Shown here in pieces: positions 16,890 through 25,738 of a stretch of 64,000 nucleotides of DNA. A model generated the notes under the pieces. The model was not told where the DNA came from. It made no database searches and saw nothing but the letters and a program-made list of their open reading frames with translations. How positions within the stretch are numbered: the stretch's first letter is position 1; every line of letters begins with the position of its first letter. Origin of the DNA: Planctomycetaceae bacterium (GTDB lineage: Bacteria > Planctomycetota > Planctomycetia > Pirellulales > Pirellulaceae). The stretch is from contig JAEUIQ010000043.1 in the NCBI GenBank assembly GCA_016794985.1, positions 186,001-250,000 of the forward strand. The letters are read 5' to 3'. Made by a program: the position numbers and the translations under genes.

Positions 16890-17929
16890 TGGGCCTTCCC
16901 CTCGCGCGTCGGGGAAATCTTTGCAGCGTGGGCGGGTTCCTCGCCACTAAAACTTGAATCACGCGACTCCATGGCCGCAAGTTGCATGTCGTGTTCGACC
17001 ATCATCCGCACCAGATCGCGAAAGTTCACGGTCGGTCTCCAATCCAGAACGGCCTTGGCCTTCGCGGGATTCGCTTGGACACGCACCACATCGGCTGGCC
17101 GAAACAACTCAGGATCTTGGACAACATGTTGTCGCCAATCTTTACCGATAGCCTCGAAGGCTGTTTGTACAAAATCACGCAGCGAGTAAGCTCGCCCGGA
17201 ACCAATAACCAGATCTTCTGGGTTTTGAATTTGCAACATTTTCCAGATCGCGCCCACATAGTCACCAGCAAATCCCCAGTCGCGCACGACATCCAAATTT
17301 CCAAGAGGCAACTGTTCTTGGAGTCCCAACGCGATTCTGGCAACGCACATCGTGATTTTTCGCGACACGAACGAAGTGCTGCGCCGTGGTGACTCATGGT
17401 TGAACATGATCGCATTACACAAGAACAATCCGAACCATTCGCGATATTTGCCGACAACTTGATGAGCCATGGACTTCGCCAATCCGTATGGATTGATTGG
17501 AGCCATCGGTGATGTTTCACTCAACGCGTGGTCGCTGCCCAGTCCGAATATCTCACTGCTGGAAGCCTGCACAAATTTGGTCCGCGGGTGATAGCGTCGG
17601 ATGGCCTCCAACCAAAGCACGACAGACTGGCCATTGATAATGAGCGTCTCCGTTGTTTCCCGCCAACTGCGCCCCACCGAACTTTGGCCAGCCAGATTGA
17701 ACAGCTCATCCGGTTCGTAGCGTCGAATAATTTCTTGTGTGACTTCGGGTGATAGTTCAGGGGTTTCCAACAATTCGATTTCTGAATCGATGCTGTCGAT
17801 CAAATGCCGTACTTCCGGAGTCAACCTTCGCACCGTTCCGACAATCGAGTAGTTCAACGGCTGCAGTTGTTCGGCTAGATACGTGCCGTCTTGTCCTGCG
17901 ATTCCGGTGATCAAGGCGATTTTTTTCAT
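16886..17929 (-). CDS. gmd: GDP-mannose 4,6-dehydratase
   Basis: NADP-dependent short-chain dehydrogenase/reductase-type enzyme that turns GDP-mannose into GDP-4-dehydro-6-deoxymannose, the precursor of GDP-rhamnose, GDP-fucose and related sugars. The 347 residues start at MKKIALITGIAGQDGTYL (Rossmann GxxGxxG). FVQASSSEIFG supplies the catalytic Ser region, and INPYGLAKSMAH the YxxxK pair. FNHESPRRS is specific for GMD, as is DWGFAGDYV. A start nine codons further upstream is open but unlikely. The adjacent glycosyltransferases suggest the deoxysugar goes into a surface polysaccharide. The second enzyme, a reductase or epimerase, is not in the window. Confidence 0.93.
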   Translation of the reverse strand: MKKIALITGIAGQDGTYLAEQLQPLNYSIVGTVRRLTPEVRHLIDSIDSEIELLETPELSPEVTQEIIRRYEPDELFNLAGQSSVGRSWRETTETLIINGQSVVLWLEAIRRYHPRTKFVQASSSEIFGLGSDHALSETSPMAPINPYGLAKSMAHQVVGKYREWFGLFLCNAIMFNHESPRRSTSFVSRKITMCVARIALGLQEQLPLGNLDVVRDWGFAGDYVGAIWKMLQIQNPEDLVIGSGRAYSLRDFVQTAFEAIGKDWRQHVVQDPELFRPADVVRVQANPAKAKAVLDWRPTVNFRDLVRMMVEHDMQLAAMESRDSSFSGEEPAHAAKISPTREGKAQ

Positions 17930-17972
17930 GGCGATTCGTCGTTTCCTACTCGACAACCGATCCGGGCCGACT

Positions 17973-19325
17973 TCAAGCCGCCGATCGTTTGGTTTGTGGA
18001 CGTTGGTCCGCTTGGTTCCGATGCGTCGTCGTTGCTTGCGGTGTCAGTGGTGCCTCCCGCGAGTCCGCTAAGATCCTCAAACGCGTTGTTGCTGATTTTC
18101 GTTTCTTGCTTGCCGCTAAAATCACATCGGCGATTAACTCGCGGCAACTTTGCGTCCACGTGATTGGTTCGTAGCGATTGGCAATCTCCCTGGCTGGTTG
18201 AAATTGGTTTTGTTCTTGCTCGCGAATCAACGCCGCCAGTGTCTGCGGCGAATCCGCTGGGAAGTACAAACAGGATTGACGACCAACCTCGTGATGGACG
18301 GGGTGGTCACTGGCAATTACCGGTGTTCCTTGACGTAAGGCTTCGACAATAGGCAAGCCAAAACCTTCTTCCCAAGACGGGAACACGAGCGCGCGACTAT
18401 GGCGATAGGCGAAATCCAGCTCTTCATCCGTCGCATCGTGTAGCCATAAGACTCGTTCTTTTGGCATGCGACGGACGCCTTGCACGATCTCGTCGGATTT
18501 CCAACCTTGGCGACCGATCACCAGCAATTGCCCGTTCCAGCCATGGTCCCACAAATCTTGACAGGCACGGAAAACACACAAGTGGTTTTTGCGTGGCTCG
18601 ATGGTTCCAACAACAAGCAACGTGGAGACTCTTTGAGCCAGAAAGGTCGTCAGTGTCGGACGAATTTCCAAGCGGGCGTCCCGTTGACCTTGACTCGACG
18701 AGGGGGGGTGGAAGTCGCAACCCAAACGGAACGCCGAAACGGTGGGGCTTGGGCCACTGTGCGGATTGGTTCGCTTTAAGTATTGAGTAAGTTGCCGAGC
18801 CACGTGCCTGGAGATCCCAACCCAATGATCCGAGGTCCCTTCCAAGTCAGCGAGCCATTCATTGAATCTGGTACTGAGTTGCGGCGTATGAAACTGAGGA
18901 TGGGTGGATGGTGTCAAGTCGTACAGAATGTTCGCCACAAAACCCACGCGATGGAAGTCTGCCACCGCCTTCACCCAACCGGGATGGTCCCAAGTCGCGT
19001 TCAGTGTCAGGAGGATGTCTTCCGAATACGGCGTAATTGGGGCGGACGTCAGCGGATAGACTTGTTTCAACAGTCTTCGACCAAGCCTTCGTTCCGCGAT
19101 TCGAAACAAAACATGTCGCTTATGATCGTCAATGTGTTCATAGCGGAGGCGAAAGAACTTGTCTCCAAAAGCATGGACCAGCCGACAATTCCGCCGAAAC
19201 TGCGCCGCCACGTTGGGACCGACGCGGGCGAGTTCTCGGACCACGCGTTGGATCCCGGTTCGCAACCGATTCCCCAACATTTGCGTGATGTCTAAGTAAA
19301 TGGTCGGTTCGTCCGAAAAATACAT
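17973..19325 (-). CDS. GT4-family glycosyltransferase
   Basis: GT-B-fold retaining glycosyltransferase of 450 residues, likely in the same polysaccharide block as gmd (43-base gap). The C-terminal nucleotide-sugar domain shows LLVVGTIEPRKNH and VFPSWEEGFGLPIVEALRQG, with the paired glutamates typical of GT4 mannosyl- or rhamnosyl-type enzymes, followed by TPVIASDHPVHHEVG. The N-terminal opening YLDITQMLGNRLRTGIQRVV matches a set of GT4 enzymes in which a D-x-T...GIQR start is conserved. The last ~55 residues are Thr/Arg/Gln-rich and probably disordered. The precise sugar is unknown. Confidence 0.85.
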   Translation of the reverse strand: MYFSDEPTIYLDITQMLGNRLRTGIQRVVRELARVGPNVAAQFRRNCRLVHAFGDKFFRLRYEHIDDHKRHVLFRIAERRLGRRLLKQVYPLTSAPITPYSEDILLTLNATWDHPGWVKAVADFHRVGFVANILYDLTPSTHPQFHTPQLSTRFNEWLADLEGTSDHWVGISRHVARQLTQYLKRTNPHSGPSPTVSAFRLGCDFHPPSSSQGQRDARLEIRPTLTTFLAQRVSTLLVVGTIEPRKNHLCVFRACQDLWDHGWNGQLLVIGRQGWKSDEIVQGVRRMPKERVLWLHDATDEELDFAYRHSRALVFPSWEEGFGLPIVEALRQGTPVIASDHPVHHEVGRQSCLYFPADSPQTLAALIREQEQNQFQPAREIANRYEPITWTQSCRELIADVILAASKKRKSATTRLRILADSREAPLTPQATTTHRNQADQRPQTKRSAA

Positions 19326-19579
19326 TAACGACAGACTCCTGACTAGTTGCTAGCATCGCCGAACGTGAAGACTCAAGCACCTGCCGAATTGGCTGGCGCG
19401 GCGAGTTGGACTTTTAGGGAAACGCCGACGCGGCGACAAGATAGATTTTGGAATCGTTGAAATTCGGAAAATCGGACAAATCGTTAAACCTTACCCAACA
19501 GGAGCCCGATAACATCATTAACGCGAAGACAACTTCGAACGGTCGCGGGTCCACCGCTGGAAATATTGGGAGAGGAAAA

Positions 19580-19804
19580 ATGAAGGCAATTGGTTCAACA
19601 AACTCGGCCTTTGCTTTGGTCGCCACCTTGCTACTGGCAAGTGTTTGCGTTTCAACTGGCTGCCAGACTCATGTTGCAGGGCAGACTCTTCCAAGTCCTT
19701 ATTACTTGCATGACGACATTCAGTACTTCCCGAAGGGCCCGCAAATGAAATTGCAGCGCGAGGCGGATGCCTTGAAGGCCTATAAAGAAGGTCAAAACAA
19801 ATAG
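19580..19804 (+). CDS. Small planctomycete lipoprotein
   Basis: A 74-residue exported protein of unknown function. The N-terminus KAIGSTNSAFALVATLLLASV is a signal peptide, and VCVSTGCQT gives a loose lipobox with the likely lipid-bearing Cys. The mature part (TLPSPYYLHDDIQYFPKGPQ) resembles short planctomycete secreted proteins that share the YYL-DD-QYFP element, as far as I recall. GGGAGAGG lies just upstream of ATG 19580, so the in-frame start at 19448 is rejected. It is monocistronic, with a strong terminator downstream. Confidence 0.75.
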   Translation: MKAIGSTNSAFALVATLLLASVCVSTGCQTHVAGQTLPSPYYLHDDIQYFPKGPQMKLQREADALKAYKEGQNK

Positions 19805-19887
19805 TTTGTCTGGGTGGCTATTTGCTGGTGCTATCGGAAATGGCACTGGGAGCTACCCATGAGTAACCGCTCCACCCAAGAGCTGAG

Positions 19888-19926
19888 CCCGGTTGCGATT
19901 ATTCGCGACCGGGTTTTGCTTTTTTT
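19888..19926 (+). terminator. Rho-independent terminator after the small lipoprotein
   Basis: Arms 19888-19898 (cccggttgcga) and 19903-19913 (tcgcgaccggg) form an 11-bp stem with one G-U pair and a 4-base loop, followed by TTTTGCTTTTTTT. Confidence 0.9.
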
Positions 19927-20078
19927 ACCGCAACTTCTCCACGAGTGATCTCGCGAAGGGTGCTATGACACTCGTCTATCTTGTAAGCCTTCGTTGTCGT
20001 GAATGACAGAACTTGATGCGGATACGTTTGCCACTGTTTGTGGTGGGATTTTGTTGGGAATTTTGTTGGCACTCCATA

Positions 20079-22598
20079 TCACCGGTCCAAGCCCAAAATT
20101 CGGCCTCGTGGCAAAAGAGCGCCAATGTCGATCGGTGACTCCAAGATATGTTGACCGCGATTCCCAGCCAAGTCGGTGGCGCTGATTTGCAAATAGACTC
20201 GATTGGGCAAATTCGGCTGCAGCGTCCATTCGAACTGGCCAATGTTTGCCGCGTGCGCTTCGATCGTGGTCCAGGGGCCGGAAATCGAGTGGCTGAAAGC
20301 CAGGGATATCGGAGTGGGCGCTAGGTCATTGTCTGAACAGTTCCATTGGATCAACAAACTACTCGGTTGCAAACCTTGACCGTAAGGAACCGCGGTAATC
20401 CTGGGAGTTGGTGGATCTCGATCGACGTTGACCTCGATTTCGGACGGGTCACCAGGCCGCGGAATGTAAGACGAGCTGCCAGTGCTGCTTGTGATGACCA
20501 CGCGGAACCCGTATTCCCCGGTGTTGGGAACCGTAATTTCGACCGGGCTGGTTCTGTCTCGGTCTTCCGTCCAGAGCTCCCAGGTCTGCCCGCGGTCGCG
20601 TGACCCAAAAATGCTCACGGTCGCAATCCGTTCCGGTTGCAAGCCATCGATTTGATAGCGGAGACGGAACTGAAGGGTATTGACGGAAAATCGAACGGGT
20701 TCGCGATCGATCGTGTTGGTTGTCGGGGAAGAAGCCGCGGTTTGACTTTGATTCGCGGTCTGCAAGCTAGTCGGTGGCCATGGAGGTGGATTGAAGCCCC
20801 GATTGCGAACCGTATCCACTTGCCCTGGAACCCGGTTGGGAACCCGATTGGGGACGGACACCTCGGTGCGATCGGCACCGGGGACAGACACTTGGGCGCT
20901 CGGGACAGGCACTTGGGCGCTGGGGACAGACACTTGGGCACCGGGGACAGACACTTGGGCGCCGGGGACAAACGCATCGGCTGCAGGGTTCTGTCGGGGG
21001 ACAGACAGATTGGCTGGGTAACGAGTGTCGGGGGCCGAGCTCGCGTAGGCCGAGCTGGAGCCAGGCAATCCAACAGCTGGCGGCATTGGCGCAGGACCAG
21101 GTACATTCGGCGGGTTAGGTGCCGCGGCTCCGATATCCGGGTGGATGGACACCGTCTGTCCCCCGCTTGATATAGGCTCTGTCTGTCCCCCGTTTGAAGC
21201 CTGTCCCCCGTTTGAAGTCTGTCCCCCGTTTGAAGCCTGTCCCCCGGTCGCCTGAATTTGAGTTGGGCGGGAAGGGTCCTGATCTGGACTCGGTGCCGGT
21301 CGAGACGGCCGCAGGGTTGTTCCCACCGCCACCGCAAGATTCTGCGACGCGAGGTTTGCTTCGTATTCTGAACCCGCAGAATCGGGTGCGTTGGTGGGAG
21401 ATTGTCGAAAAGGATCAAGGTTTGGATTCGGCGCAATCGAGCTAAAACTCTGATTGCGATCATTGGGCGGTGAGGACCAATTCGCGGGCCGCGCATTGGT
21501 TCGGTTGGCTGGGCCGGCGGAGTCTCTCTGTCCCGTAGCCAAACTTGCCCTCTCCAGATTTGTCTGTCCCCCGCCAGTTTGTCCCCCAATAGAGAGTCCC
21601 CCGCCGGGTTGATTGGCCGCCGGCCAATCGATGGGTTTGGCCGGATCGATCGCGGCAAGCGAGCTGGATACCCCGCCGGGACTTGATGCTAGCGAGTTGT
21701 TGGTTGCTGCTTGTGTCGATTGCACCTCGGGATTGGGTGGTGACAAGACACTTGTCTGTCCCCCTTGCAAGAGTGGGCCAGGCGCCGTCGACCTTAGGTT
21801 TCCTAAAGACATTGGCTGATATATCGTGGCCACATTTCCGGCATGGTCTTGGATTTCCGCTTTGAGGACGATCGCGGTCGCCACCGAATCTGGTAGCCAA
21901 GTCACTCGATCTTGATACAGCTTTGGGTCGGCCGAATGTTCGCTAGTTACTGGGCTACCCGTCGCCAACGGTAACCACTGGTTTGGTAAATTGGCACCAT
22001 CCAGGCGATAGCTGAGTCGCAAGGTGCTCTTATCCAGATTGTGATCCGTTCCATGCCAGGTGATCGCGATTCGGCCCGACTTGTCGGGTTCCACGCTCAG
22101 GTTCAATTCCGGTTGGACCGTGTCTATGACCATCCGAAGCGTTGGGATCGGCGGCCCGGTCGGAAGCAGTCGCCCATCGCGGTCAAGGGTCTTTAAAGCG
22201 AATAGATATTCACCATCGCCAACCGATTGAAACGGGATCCGGGTCGTGGCGGGCGATTGCCGCGCGTAGACATTCCAAGTCACTCCAAGATCCGTTGAAA
22301 CATACAGCTGGACTTCAACCAACCGCCCATTCACATCATCGGTGCGAAACGGAATCTCAAATTGAGTTTGCGAAGTAACGATGGGCGGCGGTAACTGAAG
22401 ATCGGCTGGGAAACGCTCCTGCGAACGAGATTCACTTACTTGGAGTCCCGATTCGGGTGTTGGGGTGACTTGACCGAACCCCGGCATCACGTCAAACGCA
22501 AGTCCAACTCCGAGTAACGTCGACAATAACCTCCATCCAGCGCGAGTTGCACGTCGGCCTAGCCAGACGCTCCATTCATGTTGAAACAAGTGCCGCAT
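20079..22598 (-). CDS. Large secreted protein with repeat-rich middle and Ig/FN3-like ends
   Basis: Exported protein of 839 residues, function unknown. A signal peptide (about 1-43, core WRLLSTLLGVGLAF, end PGFGQ) follows ATG 22598; an upstream in-frame start adds 25 residues and is less likely. Both ends hold beta-sandwich-like modules with shared features: VEVQLYVSTDLGVTWNVYARQ near the N-terminus and ATVSIFGSRDRGQTWELWTED near residue 660, each followed by G-x-Y-x-F-x-x-x-x-x-D/S and then D-x-x-P. The middle (about 275-620) is Pro/Ser/Gln/Asn-rich and carries repeats of GGQ(T/A)SN and VSVPGAQ. A role in sensing or binding outside the cell is possible but not shown. Confidence 0.75.
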   Translation of the reverse strand: MRHLFQHEWSVWLGRRATRAGWRLLSTLLGVGLAFDVMPGFGQVTPTPESGLQVSESRSQERFPADLQLPPPIVTSQTQFEIPFRTDDVNGRLVEVQLYVSTDLGVTWNVYARQSPATTRIPFQSVGDGEYLFALKTLDRDGRLLPTGPPIPTLRMVIDTVQPELNLSVEPDKSGRIAITWHGTDHNLDKSTLRLSYRLDGANLPNQWLPLATGSPVTSEHSADPKLYQDRVTWLPDSVATAIVLKAEIQDHAGNVATIYQPMSLGNLRSTAPGPLLQGGQTSVLSPPNPEVQSTQAATNNSLASSPGGVSSSLAAIDPAKPIDWPAANQPGGGLSIGGQTGGGQTNLERASLATGQRDSAGPANRTNARPANWSSPPNDRNQSFSSIAPNPNLDPFRQSPTNAPDSAGSEYEANLASQNLAVAVGTTLRPSRPAPSPDQDPSRPTQIQATGGQASNGGQTSNGGQASNGGQTEPISSGGQTVSIHPDIGAAAPNPPNVPGPAPMPPAVGLPGSSSAYASSAPDTRYPANLSVPRQNPAADAFVPGAQVSVPGAQVSVPSAQVPVPSAQVSVPGADRTEVSVPNRVPNRVPGQVDTVRNRGFNPPPWPPTSLQTANQSQTAASSPTTNTIDREPVRFSVNTLQFRLRYQIDGLQPERIATVSIFGSRDRGQTWELWTEDRDRTSPVEITVPNTGEYGFRVVITSSTGSSSYIPRPGDPSEIEVNVDRDPPTPRITAVPYGQGLQPSSLLIQWNCSDNDLAPTPISLAFSHSISGPWTTIEAHAANIGQFEWTLQPNLPNRVYLQISATDLAGNRGQHILESPIDIGALLPRGRILGLDR
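20880..20963. repeat. Tandem array of four 21-base units (VSVPGAQ) in the large secreted gene
   Basis: Four adjacent 21-base units of the form ggggacagacacttgggcgc plus one base start at 20880, 20901, 20922 and 20943, with one to three changes each. Degenerate half-units flank them (gggacggacacctcggtg before, ggggacaaacgcatcgg and gggggacagacagattgg after). On the coding (minus) strand each unit is seven codons, so the frame is kept: VSVPGAQ, VSVPSAQ, VPVPSAQ. Confidence 0.95.
21183..21246. repeat. Tandem array of 18-base units (ASNGGQ/TSNGGQ) in the same gene
   Basis: Three 18-base units ctgtcccccgtttgaagY, plus a partial fourth, follow each other. On the coding strand each is six codons (ASNGGQ or TSNGGQ). 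The core CTGTCCCC is the reverse complement of the GGGGACAG core of the array at 20880, so the same motif sits in both orientations in one gene. Further single copies of TCTGTCCCCC lie near 21167, 21563 and 21755. Confidence 0.9.
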
Positions 22599-23162
22599 GG
22601 GAATATATGGCTTGGAACAAATTGGGGAAAACGATCTAGACGAGTAACGCCCAGCAACCAAGACAGGGAGCATCTTTCGTCGCAGGATGCCGATATAGAC
22701 GCTACTTGCCCCAGGGGCGAGGCGTCGAACGGATTCCGGCGCCTCGCGTGAACCACGGCAACTTGGGGTTCATACCGTCGTTCATCAGGGTCACATCGAC
22801 CTGATTTGCAAAGCCGCATGACGCCAGCGAGAAAGACTCTTCATTTTTGGATTGTTCCGATTGGGCTTGCTTGAGGAATTGTCTGGCCCCAACTCGGTTT
22901 TTAGGAAAATAACGAACCCGAAGCGAATGAAATGCGTAATAAAGGCGGGTTCCGTGCCAAGTTCAACCTGCGATCGCCAGGGGGGCATGGCCCGGAGAAA
23001 TTTGGAAAGGCCAAGTTTTTCCCCGCAACAAACAACGGTTTAAGCGTGTTTCCGACTATCCGCAGACCAGCGGATTTGGGATAATACTGGGAAGTGGGCA
23101 CCGACCATTGGTGGGAGGTGCTGCTGCAAGCATGAATATCCTTGGAAGAGACGTGGTTGGTG
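22599..23162. other. Intergenic region upstream of two divergent genes, no gene supported
   Basis: About 560 bases between the secreted-repeat protein (minus) and the membrane protein (plus). Short open frames occur on both strands but without ribosome sites or recognisable composition. It should hold both promoters; no clear -35/-10 pair, hairpin or repeat was found. Confidence 0.4.
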
Positions 23163-23621
23163 ATGTTAGGGAGTTCCAACGGACCAGTCGCTGAGTTCAA
23201 TTGGATTCAGTTGATCGTGTACTGTGGATTAACGGCTGGCCTGCTGGCGGTTGGGGTCTACCTGATCTTGGCCGTTCGAGACTGGATGGCAACTCCTGAC
23301 GATTATGAAACCGTCGGCGATGATTTGGAGTCCTTACGGAAGGCCTTGCAATTCGGCTCGATCGATGAGGCTGAGTATAAGAAAGCGGTTTTGGCGATCC
23401 AAATGCAGGCCGAAAGGCTAAACCATCGTCCGGCAGAACCCCTCAACGCCGCGACCCTACTGACCGCAATCAATCGCTCGGAAAAAACCGTTTTCCAGGA
23501 AGTCCAAGGGCGGCACCCCTCCGTGGGAACTGCTGAACAAGAAACGATCGAACAATTTGGCAACGGCGAACAGAAGACGGAAACGGAACTTTCGAAGTCC
23601 CCGTCTCCAGGTTCGTCCTAG
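23163..23621 (+). CDS. Single-span membrane protein with SHOCT-like segment
   Basis: Predicted inner-membrane protein of 152 residues, not recognised beyond this. One transmembrane helix (about 17-38, LIVYCGLTAGLLAVGVYLIL) is followed by a cytoplasmic tail. In it, LESLRKALQFGSIDEAEYKKAVLAIQ looks like the short helical SHOCT element often found at the ends of bacterial proteins. The C-terminus is polar and Glu/Ser-rich. ATG 23163 is used; an in-frame TTG at 23142 is an alternative and neither has a strong ribosome site. It lies 245 bases before clpX and may be independent of it. Confidence 0.65.
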   Translation: MLGSSNGPVAEFNWIQLIVYCGLTAGLLAVGVYLILAVRDWMATPDDYETVGDDLESLRKALQFGSIDEAEYKKAVLAIQMQAERLNHRPAEPLNAATLLTAINRSEKTVFQEVQGRHPSVGTAEQETIEQFGNGEQKTETELSKSPSPGSS

Positions 23622-23866
23622 CATTGGCGAAACCGACCCAAGAACAACAGGGCTTGGTTAAGATAATCCGGTTATTCGTGTCGGTCCGATTTTCGCGACT
23701 GCGCGGATAAAGCTTGGCGGTTTTGTATTCGTACAGTGACAGCATGGAAATGGCTGAAATACAGTTTTAACTGCTTGAACCGATGCGGGCAAGGATGACC
23801 ACAATCGGCCTTGATGAGGTGTCGAGGCGTTCCCGGTTCAGGCGATAGTGCTACAAAGGAGTGCTA

Positions 23867-25144
23867 ATGCCCGCGAGTAACGATATTGGTGGTCGTCGTT
23901 CCAGTGCAACCAAGAAGAACGCCTCGTGTTCTTTCTGTCGCAAGAGTTATCGCGAAGTTGGGCCTTTGGTCGAGGGCCCTGGCGATGTCTACATTTGCGG
24001 CGAGTGCATCGAATTGTGCCAATCCATCTTGGACCAAGAGCAACGCCGTCGCGGCTCGAACAAGCCCTTGTTCAAACGAATTGCTTCTCCCCGCGAGATC
24101 GTTTCGCATCTCGACCAATACGTTATTGGGCAAACCGAAGCCAAACGCGTGATGGCGGTCGCCGTTCATAATCACTACAAGCGACTGACCCTCGGTTGGG
24201 AAGGGTCGGATGTCGAGATTGACAAGTCCAACATTCTACTTGTTGGGCCAACCGGCTCAGGAAAAACCTTGCTGGCGAGATCATTGGCGCGCATGCTCAA
24301 TGTTCCGTTTGCCATCGGTGACGCCACTACCTTGACCGAGGCGGGCTACGTCGGCGAGGACGTCGAAAACCTACTGCTGAAGTTGCTACACGCTGCCGAC
24401 TTCGATGTGGAAGCCGCCCAACGCGGTATCATATACATCGACGAAATCGACAAGATTGGTCGCACCAGTAATAATGTGTCGATTACGCGCGACGTGTCGG
24501 GCGAGGGAGTCCAGCAGTCGCTGTTGAAAATGCTGGAGGGAACCATCGCCAACGTTCCGCCACAGGGTGGCCGCAAACATCCGGAACAGCAGTACATCCC
24601 CATCGACACGACGAACATCTTGTTTATCTGCGGTGGAACCTTCTCGGGGATCGATAACATCATTCGACGTCGCTTGGGCAAGCGTTCGATTGGCTTCACG
24701 CAGTCGCTTTCGAATCATGTTGAAGATGATATGCGAACCCTAATTCCTCAAGTCAACAGCGACGATATCTTGGAGTTCGGCCTCATTCCCGAATTGATTG
24801 GTCGCTTGCCCTTGATCACCGCATTGACTCCATTGGACGAAGCCGGACTGATGCAGGTATTGACTGAACCACGCAACGCGATCGTCAAGCAATATCAGAG
24901 CCTGTTTCAAATGGAAAACTGTGAAGTCACCTTTAGTGATTCGGGACTCCAAGAAATTGCTCGACAGGCTTTAGCAAAAGGGACTGGGGCGCGCGGGCTG
25001 CGATCCATCATTGAAAATGTGATGCTCGAAGTCATGTTCGAATTACCCGAGCAACCACGCGGCAGCAAGTTTGTCATTGACGAATCGATCGTCCGACGCG
25101 AACGGAGCTTGTTCCCCAAGATGCCCGAAAGTAAATCGGCCTAG
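23867..25144 (+). CDS. clpX: ATP-dependent Clp protease ATPase subunit ClpX
   Basis: AAA+ unfoldase that feeds tagged proteins to ClpP in the cytoplasm. It has 425 residues, the family length. The N-terminal C4 zinc domain is complete (CSFCRKS ... ICGECIELC). Walker A is GPTGSGKT, Walker [11 protein letters not shown], and the substrate-gripping pore loop lies in GYVGEDVE. The ClpP-docking IGF loop appears as IGF in KRSIGFTQS, and sensor 2 as [13 protein letters not shown] 23867 is preceded by AAAGGAG at seven bases; the ORF can also be opened two codons earlier. clpP is not adjacent, unlike in many bacteria, and no terminator with a T-run follows. Confidence 0.97.
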   Translation: MPASNDIGGRRSSATKKNASCSFCRKSYREVGPLVEGPGDVYICGECIELCQSILDQEQRRRGSNKPLFKRIASPREIVSHLDQYVIGQTEAKRVMAVAVHNHYKRLTLGWEGSDVEIDKSNILLVGPTGSGKTLLARSLARMLNVPFAIGDATTLTEAGYVGEDVENLLLKLLHAADFDVEAAQRGIIYIDEIDKIGRTSNNVSITRDVSGEGVQQSLLKMLEGTIANVPPQGGRKHPEQQYIPIDTTNILFICGGTFSGIDNIIRRRLGKRSIGFTQSLSNHVEDDMRTLIPQVNSDDILEFGLIPELIGRLPLITALTPLDEAGLMQVLTEPRNAIVKQYQSLFQMENCEVTFSDSGLQEIARQALAKGTGARGLRSIIENVMLEVMFELPEQPRGSKFVIDESIVRRERSLFPKMPESKSA

Positions 25145-25738
25145 TAGTCGGATCGCCCCCCAAGAAACTCGTTGCTTGCCGACGTTTTTTGGGGGGTGCG
25201 TTTGTTGGTGGTGATCGATTCGGTTGCCAGTGGTCGCCTTCCAATCTTGACGTGAACGGATCTGCGTTGCGGCCCAAAAGATGTTGCTGAATTGGTCTCG
25301 TTTCGGCGACAGAAAACCCAGGTCTTTGTCGGAGCGATGCCCCGCAATCGGGGAGCAAGTCAAGCTTTGTTTTGCGATGGATCGAGATTCGGTTCGTCAT
25401 GTGCCGTTGGTTTTGGCCAATTGAACCGTCCTCAGGTTTTCGATCATGCAGCGCAACGTGGCCCCGAGGGTGCGCGGGCAACGCTGCGAAGCATCTTGAA
25501 TGCATACGCTCAACTCTGGTGTTGGCCTTTCCGACCTTTACAGAACGAGAGATCGCTCTTACCGGTGGCTTGCGGCGACCGGCAAGGGTTGTTGTAGCCC
25601 AATCGAGCCTGATTCGGCCAGAAAAAAATACTTTGCAGCGCTGGGCACCGGGCGAACTGCGGGGACCGGATCGGCGAGGATTCTAGAAAAGTTAACTCTC
25701 GAATCGTAGGCAGCCATTTGGCGCGGTTTCGACAGGAT
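25145..25738. other. 594-base intergenic region after clpX
   Basis: No gene is supported: open frames are short, overlap on both strands and lack ribosome sites. Just after clpX, a C-run (25156-25161) and a TTTTTTGGGGGG stretch (25185-25196) can pair over 12 bases with one G-U pair and a long loop, a possible weak terminator. The rest shows nothing I recognise. Confidence 0.4.

Noticed and set aside
20880..21246. Regular repeats as a possible CRISPR array
   Set aside because: The units are head-to-tail without unique spacers, stay in the reading frame of a secreted protein, and no cas gene is nearby.
25156..25196. C-run and T6G6 stretch after clpX as a strong terminator
   Set aside because: The pairing is possible over 12 bases but the loop is long and no T-run follows the stem, so it is mentioned only as weak.
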